NCBI RefSeq assembly: GCF_037893015.1
Contig: NC_133663.1
Span: 136,576,100-136,640,099, forward strand
Source: Macrotis lagotis
Taxonomy: Eukaryota > Chordata > Mammalia > Peramelemorphia > Peramelidae
Length of the DNA: 64,000 nucleotides
Direction: 5' to 3'
The notes under the pieces are model-generated. The model made no database searches. It was not told where the DNA came from and worked only from the letters and a program-made list of their open reading frames with translations. Positions within the stretch are counted from its first letter, which is position 1; each line of letters begins with the position of its first letter. A program made the translations under genes and the position numbers. Positions 13,229-25,369 of the stretch are shown in pieces.

Positions 13229-13674
13229 ACATTAAGGTTTAGATGAAAATGCAGCTATATGAATGGAAATTGTATTTGTACATGAATTTATATAACTATG
13301 ATATCCATTTGATACATTCACATTTTCTACCAATTAAAATGTATTTATAACTTATGTATTTATCACAATTTATTGTATATTTTGTTTTAAAATTAGAAGC
13401 ATTTTCCTCATAATAATAATAGATATTAAATGACTATGATATTATACCCATCTATCTTTCAGGCACTTGAGTTTCAGGCAAATTAATGATTTATTTCAGA
13501 TCACAAACAAATTAGTAAACTTATTTAAATGGCATTATTTTCAAATATCTTTCCCTTATTACTATATCCTAATAATGGGTTGAAATTGAAAAGAATACTC
13601 AAAAGATTTAAAATGGTTTACTATATGTGATTTAGGCTTCATTTTATAATGTCATGTGTTCAATAAATAAAATT
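12918..13674. other. No gene seen; long (TA)n tract
   Basis: AT-rich sequence of unknown origin. It contains a pure TA tract at 13178-13226. Open frames on both strands at 12988-13246 are produced mostly by that tract. Confidence 0.5.
13178..13226. repeat. (TA)n microsatellite
   Basis: An uninterrupted TA dinucleotide run of about 49 bp. Confidence 0.95.
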
Positions 13675-14205
13675 CAGTTTTATTCAGCATTTATCATATG
13701 TCTATCATGGGTCAAGCACTGCTAAACAAGAGGGTAGAGAAACAAGTGGTAAAGTACCCATTTACAGGAATATACAAAGAAAAATGGATGAAAATAGAAA
13801 GAAGTAAATATTTATGGGAGGGGGAATATTTTTATCAAAATTAATTTCCTCCATGACTATATTAATCTGCCAGAAAAAAGACAACATTTGTTAATACTAC
13901 TACATGCTTGGCATGGTTCTAGGAACTAGGAATTGAAGGTCAAACAATTAAAAAGCTCCTGTTGCCCCAAAGTTCATAGTTTAACAAATAATTTTGTACA
14001 AATATATGCAAATAACTATGTACAAACAAGATACTACCATGCAACTGGAAAATAATCTCAGAGGGAGGCACTAAATAGAAGTAGATTAGAAATCATTTAT
14101 TTTTTTTACATAAAATGGAATTTTAGTTGATGTAAAAAAAAGTACACAGGAGTTAAGGACTAGGGTTAAGCATTTGAAGCGTGGCAGACAGCCAGTAAAA
14201 ATATA
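13675..14205. mobile_element. CR1/L2-clade LINE fragment
   Basis: Blocks such as 'catttatcatatgtctatca', 'gtcaagcactgctaaac', 'ggaactaggaattgaaggtc' and 'tatgtacaaacaagatacta' match the layout of an ancient CR1/L2-like LINE end common in marsupials. 'gcagacagccagtaaaaata' near 14183 fits the same family. No frame is intact. Confidence 0.5.
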
Positions 14206-14690
14206 AAGGACCCCAAAATAAAGTGTCTTGTATTCACCTTACCATTTTAGTAATAATTATTTTGAGTGATTTTTGTAAATTCTTCAGGCAAAGAGCTTAA
14301 ATACCACAAAAACTGGATAAAAAAATCTCTTCAATCAATTAGGCATGGCATTTATTTAATGCAAAAATATTATCGTTCCTCACCAGTAGCTATATTTTAA
14401 ATAAGGCAAATACAGATTTTGTGAAAACTTGTTCTTTTAAAACTTTTTTCAAGTGTCAAGAGATGACGTGCTAAGAATCATAAAAAGATTTTTGAATTCT
14501 ATAACAAATATGTCTATGACATTGATTGTGACACGTGATGCAGAGAATTAAAGTTTAATTTTTAATGCTGTTAAATCTAGTAACCTTGGTAAGAAGGCTC
14601 TTTGCTCTTGAGATATAAATTGACTCATATTTTTTCATTGTTTAATGAAAAATTTTATACTTTTTCCTCATTCCCAACCCTGCAGCTTCC
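14206..14690. other. No gene or recognised repeat
   Basis: AT-rich sequence. Neither strand shows a long open frame, a repeat family I recognise or a tandem repeat. Confidence 0.5.
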
Positions 14691-14699
14691 AACCTTCTT

Positions 14700-15087
14700 A
14701 CTTGTTTCCATCACTTAAGGGGGGGGAGGGATTTCCCTTTTTGCCCTCAGTGCCCAGATATGGTGCAAGGCTGTAAAACCTAGGCTGGAACTTTGCTCAA
14801 TGCTGGTGTTCTCACCCTGTTCCAATCAGGTCTTCATGACTGTCATTATCCCTGTCTCTCTTTATCTCTCTCTCTATGTCTCCATCTCTGTCTCTGTCTC
14901 TCTCTTTCTTGGTCTATAAAGTAACCATGCCTGGTCTTTTGTTATTCACACTGTGCTAAAGTACTTGCTGAACTTTCAGGAATAGGAAAGATTTTGTTTT
15001 TAACCTGTTTACTTTGTTGTGCTTTATAATAAAATCCCAAGCAATTTTAAATTGCCAGAGAGTATGTGAATTCCGTTATCTTACATT
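14700..15087 (+). mobile_element. Possible solo LTR
   Basis: A GC-richer, CT-rich stretch is followed by a TATA-like 'ggtctataaagtaacc' near 14913, an 'aataaaatccc' poly(A)-signal-like site near 15030 and a terminal 'cttaca' near 15083-15087. This order fits U3, R and U5 of an LTR. The 5' boundary and a target duplication could not be found, so this is tentative. Confidence 0.35.
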
Positions 15088-15109
15088 AACCCTCTTTTCT
15101 AGGTTACCC

Positions 15110-16160
15110 CATAATCCCAGCAATAACACCAGGCTGAAGTCATACATCTGTAAGCAAAGAATGAAGATTTTATACCCCAGGCTCTTCTGACTAGTCCTAT
15201 TCTAAATTACTTCCAAGAAGCATAGCATTTTCTGAAAAATCTTCCCTGTTTATTTATGAGATAGGTCAATAGAATGATTATACAAATAGCTACTTTGAGA
15301 TTTTTGCAAAGCTAAATATTTTGATCCAGGTCCCAAGACAGATAAATAGCAGTACTAAAAACAGATATCTGTTATATACGTTGCCATTTTGATGGAATTA
15401 TATACATTTTCTATGCTGCATTCCAAAGTTAAGGCCAAGTGATTAAGAAAGGGCTACAATGAAACAATTATCTAACTAGTTCAAAGAAAAGAAAACAAAA
15501 TTTAATGAACTCAAAACTTTGTTTTCTGTAAAATCCCTTTATTTCCCAATCAGAGAGAGAGAGAGAGAGAGAGAAAGAATCATAGATATCAGGGAGAAAA
15601 CTCATGGGAGTACACTGCTCAAGTTTAGTTTGAACTGGCATGATGAAAATCCTAAGAAGTTATGAAGATAACCTATAGAATATTGGAAAATGCTATCAGA
15701 AATGATGAAAAGGTTACTTTCAGAGAAACTTGCATGAGCAGATTCATAGTGAAGAAAATAAAATTTATTCAATAAAAGCATTAAACAACTTAAATCAATA
15801 CCAAGAACCAGTCCAGAGAATCAGATATTAAGAATGATATCTAACTCTTCACAAAAACAAGATAGACTCAAAATGTAGACAGAAACATATGTTTTGGGGT
15901 ATGCTGGAATGTGTTTTGCTTAATCATGAGTGTTTGTTATGACAATTACATGCCTCCCCCATGGAAAGCAGGAGAAAAAATAAATTTTGTCATATGGAAA
16001 CATTAAAATATCAAGTAAATTTGATAATGAATCCACTTCTAAAATATGTATAGTACAAAACCATTACCAGAAGGTAATCGATTAATTAAAATTATAACAA
16101 TCCAGAACTGGAGTAGGCCAGAAATATTTCCAACTTAATGCCTATCTTGAAGATATTTGC
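15110..16160. other. No gene seen; short (GA)n
   Basis: AT-rich sequence of unknown origin. A (GA)n run lies at about 15552-15575. There is no long frame and no repeat family I can name. Confidence 0.45.
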
Positions 16161-16300
16161 CCCTCCTTCTAGAAGAAGATCATGACATCAGAAACAAATT
16201 GGATTTGAGTGAGGGATGCAGGGTAAAGGTGGTGATCAATTATTAAGATTAGGTAAGAGAGAGATGAGGGTAAGAATCCATTTCCAACAAAATGTTTAAA
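16160..16300. mobile_element. Fragment of an unnamed interspersed repeat (see 36702)
   Basis: 'agaagaagatcatgacatca' followed by 'aattggatttgagtgaggga' resembles the block at 36720-36800. That block reads 'gacaactatgatattgtgaa' and then 'gtgaattgaattaagtcagg'. The two look like diverged members of one family, which I cannot name with certainty. Confidence 0.35.
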
Positions 16301-16765
16301 AATAAGCTAGGAGGGTAAGGCCTTCAGTGTTTCTGGCCAGAGTAGAAACAATTGTTATACATACATGCACTTTGAACTCCTCAGGGTCGGTCCAAACAAT
16401 GGTCAAGTGAAATTAATCTGAAACCCATTACTGGCTAATCAAAGAAAGTTGGATTGGATTCTGGGGCCTATAAACCTTATGAAATCTTAGCAGAACTTTG
16501 GGTAGAAGAAACTGGTGACTATGCACAGAATATCCTCATTCAAGTCCAATTCATCAACTTCTCAAGGCATAAAAGGTGGCCCCCTTCCCTTCCTTCTTCA
16601 TTCTGTCCCTCCTTACTTTTTATGTCCTTCTTTCTTCCCATACAAGTTCTTTGTTAAACTTGAAGAATTTAAAGCGCCCTAAATAAAATAATTTGCCAAA
16701 GGTCATGTAGCTAATTAATGACAGCACCAGGACTAAAGCAAAAAAGGTCTTCATAGCCAAATTTG
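16301..16765. other. No gene or recognised repeat
   Basis: A 67-codon open frame at 16454-16657 has no recognisable domain. The rest shows no repeat signature I know. Confidence 0.45.
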
Positions 16766-16769
16766 TATG

Positions 16770-17150
16770 TTCTCTATTATTTATTTATTTATTTATTTAC
16801 TTATTTACTTATTTTCATCCATATAAACATGAATATTTTTAAGATACAAAATTTCCTTCCACCCTCCCTTCCCACTGCCCTCCCCTCAGTGGCAAACAGT
16901 CAAGTTAACTTTGAACATACATATTTTGATAAACATGTTAACAAATAACTAATTTTCAGTCTGAGGAATTAGGATTAAGGGAAAGAGATTCACAAAAGAT
17001 AATATTTTAGTAACTATTCACCAGATATGGAAGATTTTTTCCCATGTGTTTTGTTTTGATTTCCTTCCTCTGGAAGGTGATAATATAATCCATATCCAGT
17101 CTAATACAGTTGTCTTTTAACTTTCTAGACTGCTGAGGTTTGTTTTGTTT
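16770..17150 (-). mobile_element. Antisense L1 3'UTR fragment
   Basis: On + it begins with (TTTA)n, then 'aaaatttccttccaccctcc' near 16848, 'cagtggcaaacagtcaagtt' near 16887 and 'ttccttcctctggaaggtga' near 17061. It is truncated on the right within the 3'UTR. The 61-codon open frame at 16763-16948 lies wholly within it. Confidence 0.75.
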
Positions 17151-17249
17151 TGTTGTTTTGTTTCTTTGGTTTTTTTTTTGATGGATTGCTAACAGTATAT
17201 AAAATAGGTGATATATATTGTTGTTTTTAAATTAAAAATTATTAGCGAG

Positions 17250-17485
17250 ACCTTATATCACACTTTAAAGTCTGCATATGTTTTAAACACATTATTTTTT
17301 ATCCTCAAAAAAATGTGAAATAGTAGCTATTATCTCCATTGTATAAATGAAGAAAGTAAGGTTATGACAATAAGTGCTTTGACCAGGGTCATTCATCTAA
17401 TAAGGATCTAAAGCATGATTTGAATTGAATTGCTCTTGATTCCAGGTCTTGTGCTCTATATACTGCACTACCTATCTGCCACATA
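17250..17485. mobile_element. MIR/THER-like ancient SINE
   Basis: The order is 'accttatatcacactttaaa', 'attgtataaatgaagaaagt', 'gaccagggtcattcatctaa' and 'ttgtgctctatatactgcac', as in MIR-type relics. Confidence 0.5.
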
Positions 17486-17869
17486 AAGCCTCTGGCATGT
17501 AGGAAATGTATTATGTAAGATTCTGATTATATCCATTAATACCACTTCAATGTTCCTTTTTGCCCTGTCTTTTCTTGTATACATGCATCCAATGAATGAA
17601 ATGCAAAGACAGTAATCATTTAAAATGAAGGTATTATTTTCTCACAGTACTTGCCTGATATCTTCTCCATAGGTCTGAGTTGTCACCTGAGTTAATACAC
17701 AGTTTTGTTCCCAATATGTCTCTCTCATTTGGTCTTCAATATAACAAATTTTTTTTCTGCAGATTATACTATATCCATGTACTTGCTTGAGTCATTCTTC
17801 ATGTAATAAATGCCCCAAATCCTTCATGTACTATCCCTTGTTTTGTTTTGTTTTTTTAATTAAAGTCAT

Positions 17870-18060
17870 TAACAGCTAGAAATTATATTACATTTTGTAA
17901 TATGTTAATATTTTAACTACCTTGAATTTTTTAATCCTCATAAAAACACTGGCAAATAATTGCTATTATTTCCCCCATTTTATAGGTGAAGAAATTAAGG
18001 CTGAGATTAAATGACTTTTCCAATGTCAATCAGTGATTAAGTGCCTAAGTATCTTTTTTT
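17870..18060. mobile_element. MIR/THER-like ancient SINE
   Basis: 'cccccattttataggtgaag' followed by 'gattaaatgacttttccaat' near 18004 is the typical MIR-type block. It is partial. Confidence 0.5.
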
Positions 18061-20177
18061 CACCCTTTGTCAGGATTACTTTTCAGTTTCAGATTTAGTG
18101 TTATCTCCTCTTGCTTTCAGCCGTACTGATAACTCCAGTTAGAAATGATCTTTCTTTTCTCTGAACTCTATTAACTTCAGCTTTCATAACAAGCTTCACA
18201 TAGATGGTCTCTTCATTCACACAGTCATTACACTAGTTAAATCCCACATTATTATTTTTTCTTGCCCTATTTTATTGACCTAATTGGATGAGCCCATGAA
18301 ATTCTCTACTCTATTCTCCAAACATCTGCCAAAACTATTTTCCCAAAGTATAAATCTGAAAATTTAACTCTCTTCACCCAAAGCTCAATAAACTCCAGTT
18401 GTCTTATATTATCATCAGCATTATGAAGACTTGGACATCACTCAACAATGACAACAGTATATAACATTAGGTGGTATAGTTAGCTACCTATTTTACATTT
18501 CTTTTGAATGCGTATTCCCAATCCCAATTTTCTTCGATATACATTACTCTCCTCCACTTACTCTAAAGTCATTTCTTGTTATTTTAATAGATATTTTACA
18601 TATATGATATTTCTTATATAACAATGATAACTTGAAGATGATATGCTCTCTTTCTAGTTCTGATGCATATTGCAGCTTATAAAATTCAGTAGATGACCTT
18701 TGAAATTACCTGTTACCAAAATAATGTATCATTTTGAGGTTAACCTGGTTATAGAAATATCTGAATTTATTTATATGTTTATAACATATTTTGTTTTTAT
18801 ATCACAGGAATTCTGGACATTCCTTCTCCCCTGAAAGTGAATGCTAACCCTTTTTTATCAAGAAAAAAGCAATTTAAGCAAAAAAAAATCTGAAGGAAGA
18901 ATTGCATTTGGAAATGTATAAGTTTAGCATATATAGTACCATGTTTCTCTTCTGTAAAGAGAGGATTTTAATTATATTTGTACTGTGATAATAATTTTTC
19001 AATAATTCTTTTAAAATGATCTTTTAGCTCAAATTAATTACTTATATACATTTTATTTCATTTTGGTTATTTTATTCTGTACCAATGCAAACATACTTTG
19101 AATTCCCGTCTTTATTTTTATTTTACAATTATATTTCTTTTCATTCATATGCAAAGGTTTGTTTTGTTATTCCTCAGTGGATCTGTTATGTTTCAAAATC
19201 TTTGTTTCAATAAAGGGGCATCTTTTATTTTACTTTGCTTGTTCCACAGACAAAGACATATTTAATAACCCACAAAATTGATCTATTTTCCATTTGACTG
19301 CAGTAGCCTAGAATTTTTCCACAGTGGGTTTAAGCTTCAAAAAAGGATCAAGTGGTTACTATTAATTTCATACTATGACAAATATTAATTTTTTAATATG
19401 CAATAGTAGAATTTTTCCGTTTTACAAAAAATAGTTAATTCAACACAGCACATCATTGTGCATTTAGAGTTCAGTTAAACATTTATTTTGTTATACAGTT
19501 TTCTTTCAAATAGCAACAAGCAAGTTAGTCATTCAGTAAGCATTTGTTGCAATGCTCAGTGCAAAATGCTTTAGATAGAAAGAAAGGGGAAAAAATCACT
19601 TTTCTCAAGGATTTATTAAATTATTAATTAATTAGAATAGAAATGTTGATGACCTAGTTGGATGGCCAGGAAGGATAAAAGAGCATGGATATATATCTAT
19701 ATCTATATCAAAATATTTATGGTCACATGTCTATTTATATTTGTTCATAATTATATTTATGTGTGTAGATTGATGTCTATAGATATATTGAACTATACAC
19801 ATATAAATATAGCTATACACACTTACACACATAAAAATAAGCATGTGTATGTATAGATATATAATATGCATGCATACATGTTTATTAGTATATTTATATG
19901 TGCACAGAATTTTCCATATTCCAGGAAGTTGTAGCTCAAATGCTTTGTTCTATATGAAGATCTTCTATATAGTCGCACCTCAAGATACAATTGTTTTTTC
20001 TTTATTTCTACTTAATCGCTTTACATTTAATCTACTTAGTTGTATAAATGTTTTATTTTGCTCACTAAAATGGTAGATAAATATTTAAAATACCTTGTTA
20101 ATATGGAATGTTTATCTTTAATTTTGTCACTAAAGCATAAGATCCTAATTAGTAATTTGCTTATGGGCATGAAAATA

Positions 20178-20239
<62 letters not shown>

Positions 20240-20385
20240 TAAGTTTAGCAAATTTTTAATTTTTAGTACTTTTGACAATATAGAGAATCATTTAAAGATG
20301 TTATTTACCATAAATAGCAAGTTCTTTAAAAATGATAAAATGAAAAAAATTTTAATTGAAGAATGCAAAAAGAATGAGTAAAAGA
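18061..20385. other. No gene seen; L2-like scrap and TA repeats
   Basis: AT-rich sequence. A CR1/L2-like scrap lies near 19528-19640 ('cagtaagcatttgttgcaat'). An imperfect AT/TC-rich stretch lies at 19680-19870. Open frames at 19662-20278 are low-complexity products. Confidence 0.45.
20180..20233. repeat. (TA)27 microsatellite
   Basis: A pure TA run of about 54 bp. Confidence 0.95.
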
Positions 20386-20386
20386 G

Positions 20387-20518
20387 GGCAGCTAGGTGGC
20401 ACAGTGGATAGAGCACTTGCCATGGTGTCAGGAGTACATGAGTTCAAATTCCACCTCAGCTGTGTGGCCTTGGGCAAGCCACTTAACCCTATTGCTTTGC
20501 AAAAAAAAAAAAAAAGAG
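20387..20518 (+). mobile_element. Marsupial CORE-SINE with short internal deletion
   Basis: The head is 'gggcagctaggtggcacagt', the B box is 'gagttcaaattcc', the core is 'tgtggccttgggcaagccac' and the tail is a run of A. Compared with the copy at 38757 it lacks about 20 bp between B box and core. The flanks 'gagtaaaa' on both sides are a likely target duplication. Confidence 0.9.
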
Positions 20519-20628
20519 TAAAAAAACCAGTTTAACTTTATTTGAATTAGACAGGACTAATCTAAAAGAACATGTGTTTAAAATGAAAGACAATGGAATC
20601 TTACCTCAATAATATATATATATATATA

Positions 20629-20673
<45 letters not shown>

Positions 20674-21056
20674 AAGTAAAGAAGTTGTGAAGTAAATGAA
20701 ATCATACTCAGAATCTCAGAATTTGATTTTGTGAATTCATGGTTAGTGCAGAAATTAGCTAGAATATATGGCATTGTAAATCATCCACCTTAATAGTAAA
20801 AATGCAGTATTGTAAGATTTATATATTTATTTGAGTGTATATCTAGTTATACTTATGAATATTATAGAACTATTTTCAATTACTTATTTTTATGAATATT
20901 TTAGATTAAGATAAATAAATACAATATATGAGACATCTAAGGTTTAATTCTTAACTACTACATACTACCCACAATGCTTGGGTCTAGGTCTTTTACCTTT
21001 CAAAACTTATTCTTAAATTAAAAATTGAAAATTAGCTTAAAAGACTTCTATAGTCC

Positions 21057-21084
<28 letters not shown>
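20519..21084. other. No gene seen; two TA microsatellites
   Basis: TA-rich tracts lie at about 20611-20671 and 21062-21087. Between them is AT-rich sequence I cannot assign. Confidence 0.5.
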
Positions 21085-21087
<3 letters not shown>

Positions 21088-21206
21088 TGCAAGGCAACAA
21101 TGCCATACAACTAGGTAATCATTAAGTGTCTGAGGCCAGATTTAAACTCAAGTACTCCTGACTCCAGGGCTGGTGCTCAATCCACTGCACCACCTAGCCA
21201 CTCTTG
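21085..21206 (-). mobile_element. Marsupial CORE-SINE, antisense, tail-truncated
   Basis: On + the order is 'aactaggtaatcattaagtg', 'gactccagggctggtgctca' and 'ccactgcaccacctagccac', the antisense of the core, B-box region and tRNA-like head. A TA microsatellite replaces most of the A tail. Confidence 0.85.
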
Positions 21207-22320
21207 TCCCTATAATTACTAATTGCACAATTTCATGAAAATGATTTTAAATAATTTTATCATCTACAAAATGAAATTTATAATTTTGGTCCCCCTTTAA
21301 TTATGTTGCTAAAAATATCACATTTTAATATAATAATAGTGTACTGTAATATCTTAAAGATATATCTAAGGTATTATTTTTATTGAGGCATAGGATATAA
21401 TTTACAAAGGCCCTTAAAATTAAAAAAAAATACTGAAGATGATTTTATAAAAAAAAAAGAATTGACACAAATTCAATAAACCATTCTATTTTTTTTTTTT
21501 TTGGATTTACACATAGCTTATTCTGATGCCATAAAGTAGATTTGACCCTGGACATGCAACAGAAATGCTAGAAGAGCACAGAATTGACTGAGCCCTGGTG
21601 GCAATTTGGAAATGGTTCCGGGAACCTGGTGACAAAATATATATCTATGATCCATAGAACAGCCTAGATAAGTTCAGAGAGGCTAATCACAAGCTTGACC
21701 CCAGGGTAATGAATTTTCAGTCCCAGTAACTCTCTAAAACATTCTAATCCATAGAGGAGCCATGACTTATGTCAAAGATGGCATGACTAAAACCACTGAA
21801 ATCACAAATCCTTGAAATATTGAAGGCTAATGATTTAGCTGTTTTAATTAGGAAAATATAGTGAGCAGAAAGGAGAATGGAACTGCCATGAAGGAAATGA
21901 AGTCATCTATATGTACTCAAATAATTTATTAATATTTTTAAAAAGAGAAACAGCAATAAGCAAATGATTATTATTTGCTTTCTGACAAAGAAAGTAAATT
22001 ATCAATATGCTGCAAATTGAAATTAAACAATAGACCTCAAGTGAAGCTAGGCAAAATTCCTTGTCTAAAGGAAAGGCATGACAAGAGAGTAATTACTTTA
22101 AAAAAATAAAATGCAACTTTACCAGATATAATAAAAGTTATTTTACAAACCAATAAATCCTCACACAATCTTGTTGTGGGGGAAAAAAATAGCACCAAGA
22201 ACAAAGAGACATTTTGAGTTCCACTCCCCAGGAAAAACAACATGAAATAGGAATCATTAAATAAATGAGCAATAGGGGGAAAAAGGTGGGTGAAGGGAAT
22301 AATATAGCTATTACCAAAGT
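21207..22320. other. No gene seen; possibly an unnamed repeat at 21530-21840
   Basis: The stretch 21530-21840 has higher GC than its surroundings and phrases such as 'gaccctggacatgcaacaga' and 'cttgaccccagggtaatgaa' that look like an interspersed repeat, but I cannot name it. The 68-codon antisense frame at 22037-22243 shows no domain. Confidence 0.35.
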
Positions 22321-22321
22321 A

Positions 22322-22558
22322 TTAGGAACAAAAGTATAACTAGGTGGAACATTGCCAGACCTGTAGTTGGTAAGACCTGAGGTAAGACCTCAGATATATA
22401 CTAGTGGTTCAACCCTGAACCAGTCACTTCACCCCATTTGCTTCCATTTCCTCATCTGCAAAATAACCAGGAGAAGAAAATGGTAAGCCATTCTAATGCA
22501 TTTGTCAAGAAACCCAAAACAGCATCACAAAGAATAGAACAGAACGGAATTGACTGCA
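22322..22558 (+). mobile_element. SINE with RTE/BovB-like tail
   Basis: A tRNA/CORE-like first half ('aactaggtggaacattgcca', then 'cagtcacttcaccccattt') is joined to 'gagaagaaaatggtaagcca', 'gtcaagaaacccaaaacag' and 'aacagaacggaattgactgc'. That second half resembles the tail shared with RTE/BovB LINEs, which probably mobilised it. Confidence 0.65.
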
Positions 22559-22569
22559 CATATATGCCA

Positions 22570-24090
22570 CCAATAAGAAAACTCAGTTATGTATGCAAAA
22601 AAAAATTGGGAATCTAAGAAACAAGTTAATAATCAAGAAATAGAGTAAATGACAAGGGGATTAGGATAGGCACATCAGAAATATTTGTTAATGGCTATGG
22701 TAATTTATTGTTTGACAAACCCAAAGATATTATCTTCTGGCATAAGAACTCACTATTGAAAAAAAATTTTGAAGGGAAAACAGGAAAACAATTTAGCAAA
22801 ACTAGGCATAGATGCATATTTCATTCCAGGTAACAAAATAGGATCAAATGGGTACAGGATTTAGACGTAAAGGGTGATGCCATGGAACAAGTCACACATC
22901 AAGAATTCACCACTATTATTCAACATTTTATTAGAGATATTAGCTTTTGGAATAAGAGAAGAAAAAGAACTTTAAAGAAAATCATTAATACAGAGACAAA
23001 ACTTTTAGTATTTGCAGATGATTTATGGCACATGTCTAGAACACCCTAGAAAATCATCCAAAATTACTCCTGGAAACAATTAGCAACTTTAGTAAAGTTG
23101 CAGGATATAAAATAAACTCACATAAATCCTTAGCAAATAAATATATTACTAACAAGGTACAGTAGCAAGAGACAAAAAGAGAAATTTCATTTAAAATAAC
23201 TTTGGACAACAGAAAATTCTTGATAATCTACCTTATAAGATAGATTCAGAAACTTTATGAAAACAATTATAAAATACTTTTCACAGAAATAAAATCAAAT
23301 CTAAATAAGTGGCCAAATATCATTTGCTCATAGGGTGGTCAAACTAATATAATAAAAATGGAAATTCTACCAAAATTAAATTACTTATTTAGTGCCATAC
23401 CAAACAAATGTCCAAAAAATAAGTTTAGTGAATCAGAAAAAAATTATAACTAAATTCATATAGATATCACATGAATATCAATGGATTTAATGAAAAAATG
23501 AAAAGGAAGGTGACATAGCCATAGCAGATCTAAAATTATATTATAAAGCATCAGTCATAAAAACTGTCTGGATTTGGCTAAGAAATAGAGAACTGGATCC
23601 AGGAAGTATGTTATGGAATAATATTTTCCATTAGAAACCAGGAGGGATGCGAATTCAGAGAAATCTGGAAGGATTTGTATGAACTGATGCTGAGCAGGAT
23701 GAGCAGGAACAGAAGAACATTATATACCTTAACAGCAACAGGGGGTTGATGATCAATCTTGCTGGACTTTCTCATTTCATCAGTGGACAATATTGTGCTT
23801 TCTGCAATTGAGATTACTGTCTGTATCCAAAGAGGGAATCATGAAGTTTAAAAAAAGACCAAAGACTATTACCTTTAATTTTTTAAAACAAATATCGTAT
23901 TATGTAATTTTTATAACTCTTACATGTTATTTTTTTCTTAAAGATATGATTTCTTTCCCAACACATTCAATTTTGTTCAATGTATTGTATGGGAGCAAGG
24001 TAAAGAGCATCAGACTACCTTCTGTGGGGGTGGGGTGGGGGAGGGAAGCAACAATGGGGGAAAATTGTAAAATTAAAAAAAATAGACTCT
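22570..24090 (+). mobile_element. Composite of L1 fragments with reverse transcriptase motif
   Basis: A late ORF2 piece at 22570-22895 is followed by an earlier ORF2 piece. The earlier piece has the reverse transcriptase active-site codons for F-A-D-D at 23011-23022. A 3'UTR of another L1 subfamily follows at about 23625-24090, ending in 'ctgtgggggtggggtggggg'. The order is not collinear, so at least two insertions or rearrangements are present. Stops occur in all frames. Confidence 0.7.
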
Positions 24091-24104
24091 TTACAAATTA
24101 AAAC

Positions 24105-24560
24105 ATATGGAGAAATTTATTTCATTTTTAAGTTTTCAAGTCATTCCCCGATTACTAAATGCTAAAAGGTTATAAATAGGTAATTTACAATCAAAGAAAT
24201 TAAGGCTATATACAATCATGTGAACAAGACTTCAAATCATTACTGATTAGAGAAATGCAAATTAAAACATCTGTGAGGTAACCCCTCACACCTATCAGAT
24301 TGACTAAAAAGAAAAAAAGCTAAAATGATCAAGGTTGAAGAGATTGTAGGAGGATTGCCACATTAATTCATTTTTGAAGAAGTTGTGATTTAATTGAACC
24401 ATTCTGGAAAGCAATATGGAACTAGACCAACTAGAACAATAAAACTCATCATATCCTTTGATCAAGCAATAACAATATTTGGTCTATATTCATAAGAAAT
24501 CATAAAACAGGGAAAGTTCCAAAATATTCATAGCAGTTGTTTTTATAATGACAATGAATT
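24105..24560 (+). mobile_element. L1 ORF2 3' fragment
   Basis: 'gattagagaaatgcaaatta' near 24247 and 'cattctggaaagcaatatgg' near 24399 mark the end of L1 ORF2. It stops abruptly near 24560, just before an antisense L1 that covers the same part of the element. Confidence 0.75.
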
Positions 24561-24599
24561 GGATATTGTTTTATTTGATATTGTATTTATTAAAATATG

Positions 24600-25352
24600 T
24601 GTTATGAAAGTTTATTTCAAAATTCATCCTACTATCTTTTCTTTGATTTGGTTTTTCTTCTTCTGAATAGGGATGCCATTGTCCAAAGCAGGCCTACAAG
24701 AATTGTCTTAGCTCTCTGAATTGCTGAGAGCAACAGCATACATAAGGGTTGATTATCTCACAATGTTGTTGTTAATGTGTACATTATTCTCTTGGTTCTG
24801 TTCCCTTCTCTCAGCATCAGATCCTACAACTCATTCCATGATTCTCTAGAGCCATATCTTTTATGATTTCTTATAGAAAAAATATCTCATGGTATTCATG
24901 TAACATAATTTATTTAGCCATTCACCAATTGATTGGAATGATCTCAATTTCCAATTCTTTGCCACTAAAAAATTACTGCTATGAATTTCTTTGAACATGC
25001 AGAATTTTTCCCATTTTTTTAGATTTCTTCTGAATATAGGCCTAGAATTGGATTTCCTGTATCAAAGTGAATAAAAAGTTTTTTTGGTCTTTGGGCATAA
25101 TTCCATTCTACTCTCTAGAATGGTTGAATCCATTCACAACTCTAGAAGCTATGTTCATAAATGTCCCAATCCTCTCACAACCACCGCAAAATTGATCATT
25201 TTCCCTTTTTTCTCACCTTAGCCCATCTGATAGTTTTGAAGTGATATCTCATTGTTGTTTTAATTTGCATTTCTCTAATCAATAATGATTTGGAATTTTT
25301 TTTCATATGTTTATAGGTAACTTTAATTTCACTTGAAAACTTTCTATTTGGC
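24600..25352 (-). mobile_element. Antisense L1 fragment abutting ERV-A
   Basis: On + it runs from a 3'UTR block ('tctgaattgctgagagcaac' near 24715) to 'ttgcatttctctaatcaata' near 25266 and 'cacttgaaaactttctattt' near 25330. The homologous ORF2 segment lies in sense at 24105-24560, so the two form an imperfect inverted repeat. The right edge is where retroviral gag begins. Confidence 0.75.
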
Positions 25353-25369
25353 TGCTTTGGAAGAAATAG

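Noticed and set aside
20387..20460. tRNA gene
   Set aside because: A- and B-box-like sequences are present in this and other SINE heads, but no cloverleaf with proper acceptor stem exists and the SINE body follows.
24105..25352. Twin-priming inversion of a single L1
   Set aside because: Twin priming gives non-overlapping parts of one element. Here both pieces cover the same ORF2 region, so two insertions are more likely.
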